Shown: piece by piece, positions 24,957 through 33,832 of the stretch | Layout of the letters: each line of letters opens with the position of its first letter | How positions within the stretch are numbered: the stretch's first letter is position 1 | From: Eisenibacter elegans DSM 3317 | Lineage (GTDB): Bacteria; Bacteroidota; Bacteroidia; Cytophagales; Microscillaceae | NCBI RefSeq assembly: GCF_000430505.1 | Contig: NZ_KE387152.1 | Coordinates: forward strand, 124,001 to 188,000 | DNA: 64,000 nucleotides | Reading direction: 5' to 3' | The notes under the pieces: generated by a model | The model's input: the letters and a program-made list of their open reading frames with translations, nothing else | What the model was told of the DNA's origin: nothing | Database searches by the model: none | Position numbers and translations under genes: made by a program

Positions 24957-27155
24957 ATGCAATATTTACCAAACCTTTTTTCTTTGAGGTTAGGAGCGCT
25001 TATTTTAGCCTGCTGGCTTGGCGCTTCTCCTGTGGCGCTTCTCCAAGCACAAAAAGCCGTAAGTTTAGAAGATATTTGGGCAAAGTATAGCTTTGTAGCA
25101 AAACGGATAGACGGGCTCAATTGGATGAAAGATGGGCGTTATTACACCGCTAAAGACGGCAACAAGGTCGTCAAATATGATGTAACTACCGGCCAACAAG
25201 TAGAGGTGATTTTTGGCAAAGACAATCACCCCAAGCTTGAGTTTCAGTCTTACAGTATCAATGGTACAGAAGACAAAATCGTGTTTGTGGCCGAAGAAGA
25301 GGCGATTTACCGTCGCTCTAGCAAGGGCAAAACCTATGTTTTTGACCTCAAAACCAACGAACTCAAGGCCATCCCCAGCGACGAAAAGCAATCCAACGCT
25401 ACGCTCTCGCCCGATGGCAGCCGTGTCGCTTTTGTGCGCAACAACAACATCTATATCGTAACCCTCAACGACCTGCGCGAAACCGCCGTAACTACCGACG
25501 GCAAGGCCAACGAAATCATCAATGGAATGGCTGATTGGGTATATGAAGAGGAATTTTCGTTTACGCAAGCGCTCTTCTGGTCGCCCGATGGGCAGCGTCT
25601 GGCCTACTATCGTTTTGACGAGCGCCAAGTGCCTGAGTTCAATATGCAGATGTGGCCTGATGCGCTCTATCCACAAGACTACCGCTTCAAGTACCCCAAG
25701 GCAGGAGAGCCAAACGCCATCGTATCGATAAGGGTGTATGAGGTGGCCAATGCCAAAACCCAAACCATCGACCTCGGCAACGAGACCGACATCTACATCC
25801 CACGCATCAACTGGACCACCCAGCCTGATTTGCTCTCCATCCGCCGGATGAACCGCCTCCAAAACCAACTCGAACTCCTACACGCCAACCTCAACAATGG
25901 GCAAGTAAGTACTATTTTGACCGAAAAAGCGCCTACCTACGTAGACCTCGACTTTACCGACGACCTCACTTACCTAGCCGACGGCAAACAGTTCATTTGG
26001 TCGAGCGAGCGCAGTGGGTTCAAACACCTCTATCTCTATGATATGCAAGGCAAGCTCGTCCGCCCCCTGACCGAGGGCAACTGGGAGGTGCAGCAGTTTT
26101 TAGGAATTGACGAAAAGCGCAAAACGCTTTATTATACCTCCAATGAGCCTAGCGCTACAGAGCGCCACCTCTATGCTATCGGGCTGAATGGCAAGGGAAA
26201 AACCCGCCTCACCCAGCCTGCCGGTGTACACAGCATCGACTTCAGCCACGACTTCAAGTACTATGTCAATACCTACAGTGCGGCCAACCTACCAACACAA
26301 GTCGGCCTACATACGGCTCCAGACGGCAAGTTGGTCAAAGTTTTACAAGACAACCAAGACCTACAAGCCCGCCTCAAAGACTTCCGTGTGCAACCCAAAG
26401 AGTTTATGACTGTCAAAGCTGCTGACGGCACCGACCTCAACGCCTGGATAATCAAGCCTCATAACTTCGACGAAAACAAGCAATATCCTCTCCTGATGTT
26501 TGTATATGGCGGCCCGGGCAGCCAACAAGTAATGAACCAGTGGGATAGCTTCAACTACTTCTGGTATCAGGTATTGGCCGAAAAAGGCTATGTCATCGCC
26601 TGTGTGGATAACCGAGGCACTGGTGGCAAAGGTGAGCAATTCAAAAAAATAACCTATGGCCAACTAGGCAAACACGAAGTGGCCGACCAAATTACGGCAG
26701 CTAAATACTTCGGCAGCCAACCCTATATCGATGCCAACCGCATTGGTATTTGGGGATGGAGCTACGGTGGCTATATGTCTTCGTTATGTATTTTGCTTGG
26801 CAATGATGTGTTCAAGGCGGCTATCGCCGTGGCTCCTGTTACTACTTGGCGCTTTTATGACACCATCTACACCGAACGCTACCTAGGCCTGCCCCAACAA
26901 AACGCCAAAGGCTATGACGAATACTCGCCCCTGTTGCACGCCGACAAGCTCAAGGGGAATTACCTGCTCATCCACGGCACAGGCGACGACAACGTGCACT
27001 TCCAAAATGCCGTAGCACTACAAAACGCCCTTATCAAGGCCGGAAAGCAGTTTCAGTCTTTCTTCTACCCCGACCGCAACCACGGTATCTATGGCGGCAA
27101 TACCCGCCTACATCTCTACCAGATGATGACTGACTTTATCGAAAAAAGCTTGTAA
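24957..27155 (+). CDS. Dipeptidyl peptidase IV (S9B family)
   Basis: A 732-residue serine exopeptidase that removes N-terminal X-Pro or X-Ala dipeptides; periplasmic in Bacteroidota. The signal peptide (residues 1-31, RLGALILACWLGASPVALLQA) is followed by an eight-bladed propeller (residues about 45-490, including the EEFSFTQALFWSPDGQRLAYYRFDE segment whose Glu pair positions the substrate N-terminus). The alpha/beta hydrolase domain carries the triad: GWSYGGY Ser602, HGTGDDN Asp677/678, DRNHG His709. The VYGGPGSQ oxyanion block is present. It is monocistronic with a strong terminator. A confident family assignment. Confidence 0.95.
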   Translation: MQYLPNLFSLRLGALILACWLGASPVALLQAQKAVSLEDIWAKYSFVAKRIDGLNWMKDGRYYTAKDGNKVVKYDVTTGQQVEVIFGKDNHPKLEFQSYSINGTEDKIVFVAEEEAIYRRSSKGKTYVFDLKTNELKAIPSDEKQSNATLSPDGSRVAFVRNNNIYIVTLNDLRETAVTTDGKANEIINGMADWVYEEEFSFTQALFWSPDGQRLAYYRFDERQVPEFNMQMWPDALYPQDYRFKYPKAGEPNAIVSIRVYEVANAKTQTIDLGNETDIYIPRINWTTQPDLLSIRRMNRLQNQLELLHANLNNGQVSTILTEKAPTYVDLDFTDDLTYLADGKQFIWSSERSGFKHLYLYDMQGKLVRPLTEGNWEVQQFLGIDEKRKTLYYTSNEPSATERHLYAIGLNGKGKTRLTQPAGVHSIDFSHDFKYYVNTYSAANLPTQVGLHTAPDGKLVKVLQDNQDLQARLKDFRVQPKEFMTVKAADGTDLNAWIIKPHNFDENKQYPLLMFVYGGPGSQQVMNQWDSFNYFWYQVLAEKGYVIACVDNRGTGGKGEQFKKITYGQLGKHEVADQITAAKYFGSQPYIDANRIGIWGWSYGGYMSSLCILLGNDVFKAAIAVAPVTTWRFYDTIYTERYLGLPQQNAKGYDEYSPLLHADKLKGNYLLIHGTGDDNVHFQNAVALQNALIKAGKQFQSFFYPDRNHGIYGGNTRLHLYQMMTDFIEKSL

Positions 27156-27183
27156 TATTTAACTTATAGGCAGACTAGCCCAA

Positions 27184-27227
27184 GGCGGCCTCCAAGCAAT
27201 ATAAAAGCCTGGAGGTCGTTTTTTTTT
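27184..27227 (+). terminator. Intrinsic terminator after the DPP IV gene
   Basis: GGCGGCCTCCAAGC (27184-27197) pairs with GCCTGGAGGTCG (27207-27218), followed by nine T. It lies about 30 bases after the stop. Confidence 0.85.
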
Positions 27228-27319
27228 CAAAACCTTGTCGCTTGTTTTACGTAAGTTTTGCAGAAATAACTCACCAACCAATACCCCAACTCATCCCCGT
27301 TTTCGACTCCATATCACCA

Positions 27320-27949
27320 ATGAAACCATATCCCCTCTTTTTCTCGACTATATTCTATCTGGCGCATTGTTGCTTGGCTGTAGGGCTTGCAGCTCAAAAC
27401 CTCCCTTGGGACATAGGCTTCAAAGGGGGCATCAGTTCGGTGTCGCTCTCCCGTTTGGCCGAAGGCGAAAGCCGCCTAGGGCAGATAGGCTATCAAGCTA
27501 CACTCATGGCACGCAGCGAGCGTTTCCCTGTTCTGGGGCTGTATTTTCAGCCAGAGCTCAGCTTCAGCCAAAAAGGTGGCCGCTACCAAAACGAGCTTAT
27601 CGAGCGCCAACTGAGCATCCAAACCATCGACATCGCCGTATTGATGGGCATAGCCCTTGCAGACAATGCCCTACACTTCCGCCTGGGGCCTAGCTTCCAA
27701 CTCCTGACCGCCGCCCGCGAACGTATTGATGTCAAAACAGGCCTTCCCGGGCGCAACGCCCCCGCCGACGGCGCAGCACAGCGATTTCTGGCCCTACACA
27801 TAGGCACTGGCGTAGAATATGGACGCTTTATGCTTGACCTGAGCTACGAGATTCCCGTAATTGATTTTTTTGACTATACCTCGGCTTATCGGCCTCGCGC
27901 CCTAAGGGTCAGTTTTGGATACCGCTTTGGACATTTGCTATTTCGCTGA
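27320..27949 (+). CDS. PorT-family outer membrane beta-barrel protein
   Basis: A 209-residue protein from ATG 27320 with a signal peptide (FFSTIFYLAHCCLAVGLAAQ). The mature part has the PorT/outer-membrane-beta-barrel pattern: FKGGISSVSLS, FPVLGLYFQPELSFSQKGGR, IDIAVLMGIALADNALHFRLGPSFQLL, then a loop and final strands RALRVSFGYRFGHLLF ending in an aromatic-Arg. The earlier in-frame codons from 27242 precede the signal peptide and are rejected. The PorT name covers a broad barrel family and does not imply the secretion role of the Porphyromonas protein. It is a single gene with no obvious partners. Confidence 0.8.
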   Translation: MKPYPLFFSTIFYLAHCCLAVGLAAQNLPWDIGFKGGISSVSLSRLAEGESRLGQIGYQATLMARSERFPVLGLYFQPELSFSQKGGRYQNELIERQLSIQTIDIAVLMGIALADNALHFRLGPSFQLLTAARERIDVKTGLPGRNAPADGAAQRFLALHIGTGVEYGRFMLDLSYEIPVIDFFDYTSAYRPRALRVSFGYRFGHLLFR

Positions 27950-28099
27950 TAAACCAAACTTTATCCTAACAAACCCTGGCGCTTTGCCGAACATAAGCTA
28001 AGCAAAAATCGTTTTCCTCAAAAATAACTAACTTTTCAAAATCAATTAGGTTGGTTTGAGTTTACGCACATACAGCAGCCTACTGTCTATCAAAACCCT

Positions 28100-28654
28100 A
28101 TGCGTACGATGCACCCATTCCTTATATATACGCCCGAAGACTATTCTCCCACTGATGAGACTATCTTACTGTATTATCATGGGGCTTTTGATGCAGCTTC
28201 TTTAGCGGCTATTGGAGAAGAGTTAAAACAAAAACTTCAAGACCAACCTCAAGTGAGTTGGAAGATTTTTGCTATCTTTATAGAGCTAGCCCAAAATATA
28301 ATGCGGTATGCCGAAGAGTGTAACATTTGTACGCGCCAACACCTCGACGCAGTAGGCACTTGTATGCTCCGCCAACAAGGGGATACCTATCGGCTGACAA
28401 TGGCCAATATCACTAACCGAGAGGGGTGTGAGTTTGTACAAACACGCTGTGCCGAAATCGCGCAAACCAGCCCGCAAGAGTGGCGAAAAATGAAGGGAAG
28501 GCTGCGCAAAGAAGCACTCGCCAAAGGATGGGACGGCGCTGGCATAGGCCTGATACAAACAGCCATCTGGGCCGAAAACCCTCTGGAGCTACAGGTCTAT
28601 CACGTCAATGACAAAGTAGGGCTGATGAGCTTAGTCGCTAACATTAAAGCATAA
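28100..28654 (+). CDS. SiaB family protein kinase (DUF6272)
   Basis: A 184-residue soluble protein matching the SiaB family, whose Pseudomonas member is a kinase that phosphorylates SiaC in a partner-switching pathway. The GHKL-like features are an N-box-type helix FIELAQNIMRYAEE (about 61-74) with the Glu and Asn expected for ATP/Mg binding, and a C-terminal glycine segment GWDGAGIGLIQTAIWAENP (about 147-165). ATG 28100 or ATG 28109 may start it. SiaC follows 23 bases downstream and a PAS histidine kinase next, so all three are probably one transcript. Neither SiaA phosphatase nor SiaD cyclase is adjacent. Confidence 0.85.
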   Translation: MRTMHPFLIYTPEDYSPTDETILLYYHGAFDAASLAAIGEELKQKLQDQPQVSWKIFAIFIELAQNIMRYAEECNICTRQHLDAVGTCMLRQQGDTYRLTMANITNREGCEFVQTRCAEIAQTSPQEWRKMKGRLRKEALAKGWDGAGIGLIQTAIWAENPLELQVYHVNDKVGLMSLVANIKA

Positions 28655-28677
28655 ACCATTATCTGGCACTATAATTT

Positions 28678-29073
28678 ATGGAAAATTTGTACCTAGAAGG
28701 AACTAAAGGTGTGTTTTTTACACCTACTGTCGCTTTTGATGCCACTCATTGGATTTGTGAAATTAGTGGAGAATCATATATTGAAGATACCGAAGCGTTT
28801 TATGAGCCGCTTTATCAGTGGATTACTCAAATGATGGAGGCTGGCCCCAAAAGGGTGTTGTTTAATTTCAGACTGACCTATTTCAACACCAGTACCTCAA
28901 AAGCCATTCTGCAAATTCTGCAATTGCTCAAAGGGTTTCGAGAAAATGGCGGGAATATCGAAATCAATTGGTACTACCCCGAAGACAATTACGACCTACT
29001 AGTAGAAGGAGAGGATTTTGTGGATGACTTAGAGCTAAACATCAACCTGATTCCCTATCAACTGGAGTATTAA
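28678..29073 (+). CDS. SiaC family regulatory phosphoprotein (DUF1987)
   Basis: A 131-residue protein of the DUF1987/SiaC family, an anti-anti-sigma-like switch protein phosphorylated by SiaB and dephosphorylated by a PP2C enzyme. The family hallmark FRLTYFNTSTSKAIL (65-79) holds the likely phospho-acceptor Thr71/Ser72 at the start of a helix, analogous to STAS-domain switches. The strand WICEISGESYIED and the C-terminal acidic tail (EGEDFVDDLELN) are typical. It lies directly after the SiaB gene. In Pseudomonas the unphosphorylated form binds a diguanylate cyclase; the target here is unknown, and the adjacent PAS kinase is a candidate. Confidence 0.88.
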   Translation: MENLYLEGTKGVFFTPTVAFDATHWICEISGESYIEDTEAFYEPLYQWITQMMEAGPKRVLFNFRLTYFNTSTSKAILQILQLLKGFRENGGNIEINWYYPEDNYDLLVEGEDFVDDLELNINLIPYQLEY

Positions 29074-29153
29074 AAAAACACCGACACCGCGTGGCTCGCC
29101 CACATAAAATATAATTCAAACTATTCGCTAAGCCTGTTTTTGATTGGTCGTCT

Positions 29154-30674
29154 ATGAGTACAAGCAAGGTTTATGTCAATCACCAAACACCCGGAATGCG
29201 GCTTTCGTCCGAAATGCACGCCGTCCTCGACGTGCAGGGATATATCCTTGCTATCAATCCGGTATTTGTACAATGTCTGCGTAGCACCGAGGAGCAGCTC
29301 GCCGGAACAGACTTTAAAGCATTGCTGACCCCCAGTGCTCAAGAGCTATTGACCCATACCATCCAACAGGCACTCCAACAGCCTGACCAACCTCTGCCCA
29401 TTAAGCTCGATCTCCAACTGGCTGATAAACAGCAGCAATCACAAATAAAAGGCCGTCTATTGGCCAACAACGGCCAACTCTATTTGGTAGCCAACTTGGT
29501 CGTATTGCAAGATGCACCCTTGGCGCGTTTCCGACGGTTTTTTGATATGTCGCTCCTCGATATTGTCATTATCTTAGACCAAGAGCGGCGCATTATTTAT
29601 GCCAACCAAGGTTTTTCGGATATGCTGGGCTACCTGTGGCGCGATACCAAAAATCAACCTTTCGACCAGTTTATCCATCCCGAAGACAGCCAAATTGTTA
29701 TCCAAGCATTTGACGAGCTCAAGTTGGCCGAAGGCATTACCAAGCGCCTCATCAACCGGATTCTTTTGGCCGAAGGAGGCTGCAAGTGGATTGCTTGGAG
29801 CGCCTTGTTTGCCAAAGGCTATTACTATGTCATTGCCAATGATGTAACCGAAAATAAACAACAAGAGCTGCGCATTACCGAACTGCTCAGTGACACGATG
29901 TACCTCAACCAACAACTGGCACGCCAAAACGAAGAGCTCTCTATCTCACGCACACAGCTGACCGAAGCGATGAAGGAGCTGGAAGTCCGCAATTTTGAAC
30001 TCGACCAATTTGTATATCGTGTCTCACACGACTTGCGCGCCCCACTGGCCTCTATTTTAGGGCTAATCAACTTGGCCAAGATAGATCCCAACAAAACCGC
30101 AAACTTCCCCCGATACCTCGAGATGATGAGTATCAGCATCGAGCGTTTGGAGCAGTTTATTACCTCATTGTTAGATTATTCTAAAGGTGGTCGCGCTGAT
30201 AGCATCTCCGAAGAAATTCAGTTTCAGTTGATTATCCAAGAAGTACTCAATGACCTGAAATTTGCCAAATACCTCTACCGTCTCAAAATAGATACCTATA
30301 TTGAACCCGAATTGAAATTTATCAATGAGCCGATGAGGGTAAGAATTATTTTTAGCAATATTATTTCTAACGCAGTGAAGTTTCAGAACTTACAGCGGCA
30401 AGAGAATTGGCTCAAAATTCGAATAGAATCTTCCAGCGAGGAGCCAGATGTGATCAGCATTAGCTTTCAGGACAACGGCATTGGCATCAGCCAAGAAGTG
30501 TTGAACAACATTTTTTCGATGTTTTATAGAGGCACCGAAATGTCGGACGGAGCAGGCCTAGGGCTGTATATTGTCAAACAGACAGTAGAGCGCCTCAATG
30601 GCAAGGTGGTGTTGAATAGTGTAGAAAATGAGGGAACAAATATACGTATATTGCTTCCTAATTTGAAAGCTTGA
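29154..30674 (+). CDS. PAS domain sensor histidine kinase
   Basis: A 506-residue cytoplasmic histidine kinase without membrane segments. Domains in order: PAS-like (about 17-115), PAS (about 118-235, MSLLDIVIILDQERRIIYANQGF), a coiled-coil linker (about 240-280), HisKA with the phospho-acceptor in YRVSHDLRAPLASIL (His292), and HATPase_c with the N box FSNIISNAVKF, G1 DNGIGIS and G2 GAGLGLYIVKQTV. All catalytic motifs are intact. It lies 80 bases after the SiaC gene with no terminator between, suggesting shared transcription and a functional link. No response regulator is adjacent. Confidence 0.93.
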   Translation: MSTSKVYVNHQTPGMRLSSEMHAVLDVQGYILAINPVFVQCLRSTEEQLAGTDFKALLTPSAQELLTHTIQQALQQPDQPLPIKLDLQLADKQQQSQIKGRLLANNGQLYLVANLVVLQDAPLARFRRFFDMSLLDIVIILDQERRIIYANQGFSDMLGYLWRDTKNQPFDQFIHPEDSQIVIQAFDELKLAEGITKRLINRILLAEGGCKWIAWSALFAKGYYYVIANDVTENKQQELRITELLSDTMYLNQQLARQNEELSISRTQLTEAMKELEVRNFELDQFVYRVSHDLRAPLASILGLINLAKIDPNKTANFPRYLEMMSISIERLEQFITSLLDYSKGGRADSISEEIQFQLIIQEVLNDLKFAKYLYRLKIDTYIEPELKFINEPMRVRIIFSNIISNAVKFQNLQRQENWLKIRIESSSEEPDVISISFQDNGIGISQEVLNNIFSMFYRGTEMSDGAGLGLYIVKQTVERLNGKVVLNSVENEGTNIRILLPNLKA

Positions 30675-30808
30675 TGTTCTTCTATCCTTTAGGGGGCTGA
30701 AGCCATGACAAGCTGCGTACTGAAAACCGAGCCGGCCAAGCCATCACACAGATGCTTTGTTTCTATTTGGAAGGGTACTTGTAAAGCGTGATAGCTATAT
30801 TAATTTAG

Positions 30809-30870
30809 CAAAATTATGCCAACAAGTCTGACCCTATAGCGGGTCAAAAATGCTAAAATGCATAATTTTG
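30809..30870. repeat. Nested inverted repeat upstream of sucA
   Basis: CAAAATTATGC (30809-30819) and GCATAATTTTG (30860-30870) are a perfect 11-base inverted repeat. Between them GACCC/GGGTC (30830-30845) forms an inner stem around TATAGC. It lies about 40 bases before the sucA promoter in a 305-base gap without genes. It could be an operator pair or the end of the preceding transcript; no T run follows, which argues against a simple terminator. Confidence 0.45.
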
Positions 30871-30911
30871 AGGTATCGTCAACAAAGGCTGAAAAGAAGC
30901 TTTGTTACGAG

Positions 30912-30942
30912 TTTCCAAAAATCAAACTATTTCTTAGCTTTG
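30912..30942 (+). promoter_or_regulatory. Promoter of sucA
   Basis: TAGCTTTG (30935-30942) fits the -7 consensus and TTTC at 30912-30915 sits 19 bases upstream as a -33 element. The ATG is 37 bases further on. Confidence 0.55.
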
Positions 30943-30979
30943 TATACAAATTCCACTGAAACCCAACCTAGTGCTCACA

Positions 30980-33706
30980 ATGGATAAATACTCATACATC
31001 AGCAATGCGCACGTAGATTATATCGACGAAATGTATCGCGCCTATAAAGCTGACCAACACTCGGTAGACGAAAGCTGGCAACGATTTTTTGAAGGCTTTG
31101 AGTTCTCGGCCAGCTACCCCAATGGGAGTAGTGCGGCTACAGCCGGAACAGCTACCGACGAAGACATCAAGAAAGAAGTCAAAGTACGCAACCTGATTTA
31201 TGCTTACCGTGGGCGTGGGCACTTGCTCGCCAAGACCAACCCTGTACGCCAACGCAAAGACCGCCGCGCACGCCTGAACCTCGAAGATTTTGACTTGACC
31301 GAAGCCGATCTTGACACGGTGTTCCAATCAGGTATTGCCGTTACGGGGCAGCCAATGAAATTGCGTGACATTATCGCGGCGCTCGAAAAAATCTATACCC
31401 AAACCATTGGCTTTGAATTTATGTATATCCGTGAGCCGGAGGTACTCCAATGGTTTTTGCAAAAGGTAGAAAAAGAATCACTCGAATATCAACCTACTGC
31501 CGAAATTGAACACCGCATTTTGTCGAAACTTAATGAAGCTGTAGTGTTCGAAAACTTCCTCCAAACCAAATACTTAGGCCAAAAGCGTTTCTCGCTCGAA
31601 GGAGCCGAATCGACTATCCCGGGCTTGGATGCCATTATCAACCGCAGCGCCGAGCTAGGCACCAAAGAAGTGGTGATAGGGATGGCACACCGTGGCCGCC
31701 TGAATGTATTGGTAAACATTGTGGGCAAAACCTACGAGGCTGTCTTCAACGAGTTTGAAGGTACCCCCCCCGAAGAGGTGATGGGCGATGGCGATGTGAA
31801 GTACCATATGGGCTTCTCCAATACCATCACTACCGAAAGCGGTATTCCTATTACCCTACAGCTGGCTCCTAACCCCTCACACCTTGAAGCCGTAGACCCT
31901 GTAGTAGAAGGGTATGCGCGAGCCAAAATAGACGGGCTCTACCACGGAAACGTAGACAAAGTGCTGCCTATCCTCATCCACGGAGATGCTGCCGTAGCCG
32001 GCCAAGGCGTGGTGTATGAAGTAGTACAGATGGCCAAACTCGAAGGCTATCACGTGGGCGGAACCATCCACTTTGTCATCAACAACCAAGTAGGTTTTAC
32101 AACCGACTTCGACGATGCACGCTCTAGCATCTACTGTACTGATGTCGCCAAGATTATCGACTCACCCGTCATTCACGTCAACGGAGATGATGTGGAGGCG
32201 GTAGTGTTTGCTTGTAAGCTGGCCGCAGAGTTCCGTGAGAAGTTCAACCGCGATATCTTCATCGATATGGTGTGCTACCGCCGCCACGGCCACAACGAAA
32301 CCGACGAGCCTAAGTTTACCCAACCTAAGCTCTACAATGCCATCGCCAAGCACCAAAACCCACGCGAAATTTATAACGAAAAGCTCGCCGCCCGTGGCAA
32401 AGCAGATGCGGACTTGGCCAAGAAAATGGACGCAGAGTTCCGACAGATGCTACAAGACCGCCTCAATATGGTCAAGCAAAAGGCAGTGCCCTACAAGCTC
32501 CAGCCAATGGAAGAGGCTTGGGCTAAGCTGCGCACAGCCAGCCCTACTGATTTTGAAAAATCACCCGAAACCGGCATCTCTGCTGAGTTGATCGAAAAGG
32601 TAGGCAAGGCCTTGGCTAGAGTTCCGGAAGGCTTCAAGCCCCTGCGCCAAATTGAGCGCCTCTTGGCCGACCGCGAAGACCAGTTCTTTAAGTCAAAACA
32701 ACTCAACTGGGCTTCTGCCGAGCTATTGGCCTATGGCTCTCTGCTAGCCGAAGGCAAGGTAGTCCGTATGAGTGGACAAGATGTGCGCCGAGGTACTTTC
32801 TCGCACCGCCACGCGGTATTACTCGATACCGAAACCAACGAACCGTATTTCTCGCTCGACTATATCGCCGAGGAACAAGAGCGTATGCGCATCTACAACT
32901 CTTTCTTATCGGAGTATGCCGTTTTGGGATTTGAGTTTGGCTACTCTATGGCCAACCCCGACGCACTTGTGATTTGGGAAGCGCAGTTTGGTGATTTTGC
33001 CAATGGCGCACAAGTGATGATAGACCAGTTCATTACCTCTACCGAAAGCAAGTGGGGACGTATGAACGCCCTAGTGATGCTCTTGCCACACGGCTACGAA
33101 GGCCAAGGCCCCGAGCACTCCAACGCCCGCCCTGAGCGCTTCTTGCAGCTATCGGCAGAGTACAATATCATCGTGGCCAATCTTACTACCCCGGCCAACC
33201 TCTTCCACGCCTTGCGTCGACAACTGACCTGGGAGTTCCGTAAGCCCTTGGTGATTATGTCGCCCAAGTCGCTCCTGCGTGAGCCATTGGTAAGCTCGCC
33301 CATCGCAGATTTCCAAGAGGGCCGTTTCCAAGAAGTCATCGGAGATGATTATGTAGATGCCAAGCAGGTCAAGAAAGTACTGCTCTGTACTGGCAAAGTA
33401 TATTATGATTTGTACAAAAAACAACAAGCCGAAGAACGCAAAGATATAGCCATCATCCGTGTGGAGCAGCTACATCCTTTCCCTTCTAAGGCCGTACATT
33501 TCGAAATCAGCAAGTATAGCAAGGCCAAAATTGTGTGGGTACAAGAAGAACCCGAAAATATGGGCTACTGGACTTATGTGAATCGTGCCTATACCTATGA
33601 TTCGCTCAGCGTGATTGCGCGCAAGGCCAGCGCCTCGCCAGCAACAGGCTACTCTAAAGTCCACGAAAAAGAGCAACAGGCTATTCTGGAAAAGGCCTTT
33701 GCTTAA
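30980..33706 (+). CDS. sucA: 2-oxoglutarate dehydrogenase E1 component
   Basis: The thiamine-diphosphate decarboxylase subunit of 2-oxoglutarate dehydrogenase in the TCA cycle; 908 residues from ATG 30980 (MDKYSYISNAHVDYIDEMY). The N-terminal FVN-like E2-binding segment is followed by the FSLEGAES block, GMAHRGRLNVL, the ThDP/Mg motif GDAAVAGQGVVYE with INNQVGFTT, CYRRHGHNETDEP, and in the C-terminal half RGTFSHRHAVL, EAQFGDFANGAQVMIDQFI and LPHGYEGQGPEHSNAR. All are diagnostic of E1o rather than pyruvate E1. sucB follows after a hairpin. Confidence 0.97.
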   Translation: MDKYSYISNAHVDYIDEMYRAYKADQHSVDESWQRFFEGFEFSASYPNGSSAATAGTATDEDIKKEVKVRNLIYAYRGRGHLLAKTNPVRQRKDRRARLNLEDFDLTEADLDTVFQSGIAVTGQPMKLRDIIAALEKIYTQTIGFEFMYIREPEVLQWFLQKVEKESLEYQPTAEIEHRILSKLNEAVVFENFLQTKYLGQKRFSLEGAESTIPGLDAIINRSAELGTKEVVIGMAHRGRLNVLVNIVGKTYEAVFNEFEGTPPEEVMGDGDVKYHMGFSNTITTESGIPITLQLAPNPSHLEAVDPVVEGYARAKIDGLYHGNVDKVLPILIHGDAAVAGQGVVYEVVQMAKLEGYHVGGTIHFVINNQVGFTTDFDDARSSIYCTDVAKIIDSPVIHVNGDDVEAVVFACKLAAEFREKFNRDIFIDMVCYRRHGHNETDEPKFTQPKLYNAIAKHQNPREIYNEKLAARGKADADLAKKMDAEFRQMLQDRLNMVKQKAVPYKLQPMEEAWAKLRTASPTDFEKSPETGISAELIEKVGKALARVPEGFKPLRQIERLLADREDQFFKSKQLNWASAELLAYGSLLAEGKVVRMSGQDVRRGTFSHRHAVLLDTETNEPYFSLDYIAEEQERMRIYNSFLSEYAVLGFEFGYSMANPDALVIWEAQFGDFANGAQVMIDQFITSTESKWGRMNALVMLLPHGYEGQGPEHSNARPERFLQLSAEYNIIVANLTTPANLFHALRRQLTWEFRKPLVIMSPKSLLREPLVSSPIADFQEGRFQEVIGDDYVDAKQVKKVLLCTGKVYYDLYKKQQAEERKDIAIIRVEQLHPFPSKAVHFEISKYSKAKIVWVQEEPENMGYWTYVNRAYTYDSLSVIARKASASPATGYSKVHEKEQQAILEKAFA

Positions 33707-33720
33707 TATAAATATTTTTC

Positions 33721-33756
33721 AAAAGCCTTCGGTACTGTTCCGGAGGCTTATTTTTG
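33721..33756 (+). terminator. Terminator-like hairpin between sucA and sucB
   Basis: AAAAGCCTTCGG (33721-33732) pairs with CCGGAGGCTTA, followed by TTTTTG. It lies 15 bases after the sucA stop. It probably reduces readthrough into sucB, giving unequal E1 and E2 levels, unless sucB has its own promoter in the remaining 75 bases. Confidence 0.6.
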
Positions 33757-33832
33757 AAAACTCTCATCTCCCGACAATGCTACTAGCAGGCCCTAGCCGT
33801 CGGATGTCCAATTGCTTTAGTAAAAAAAGTGT

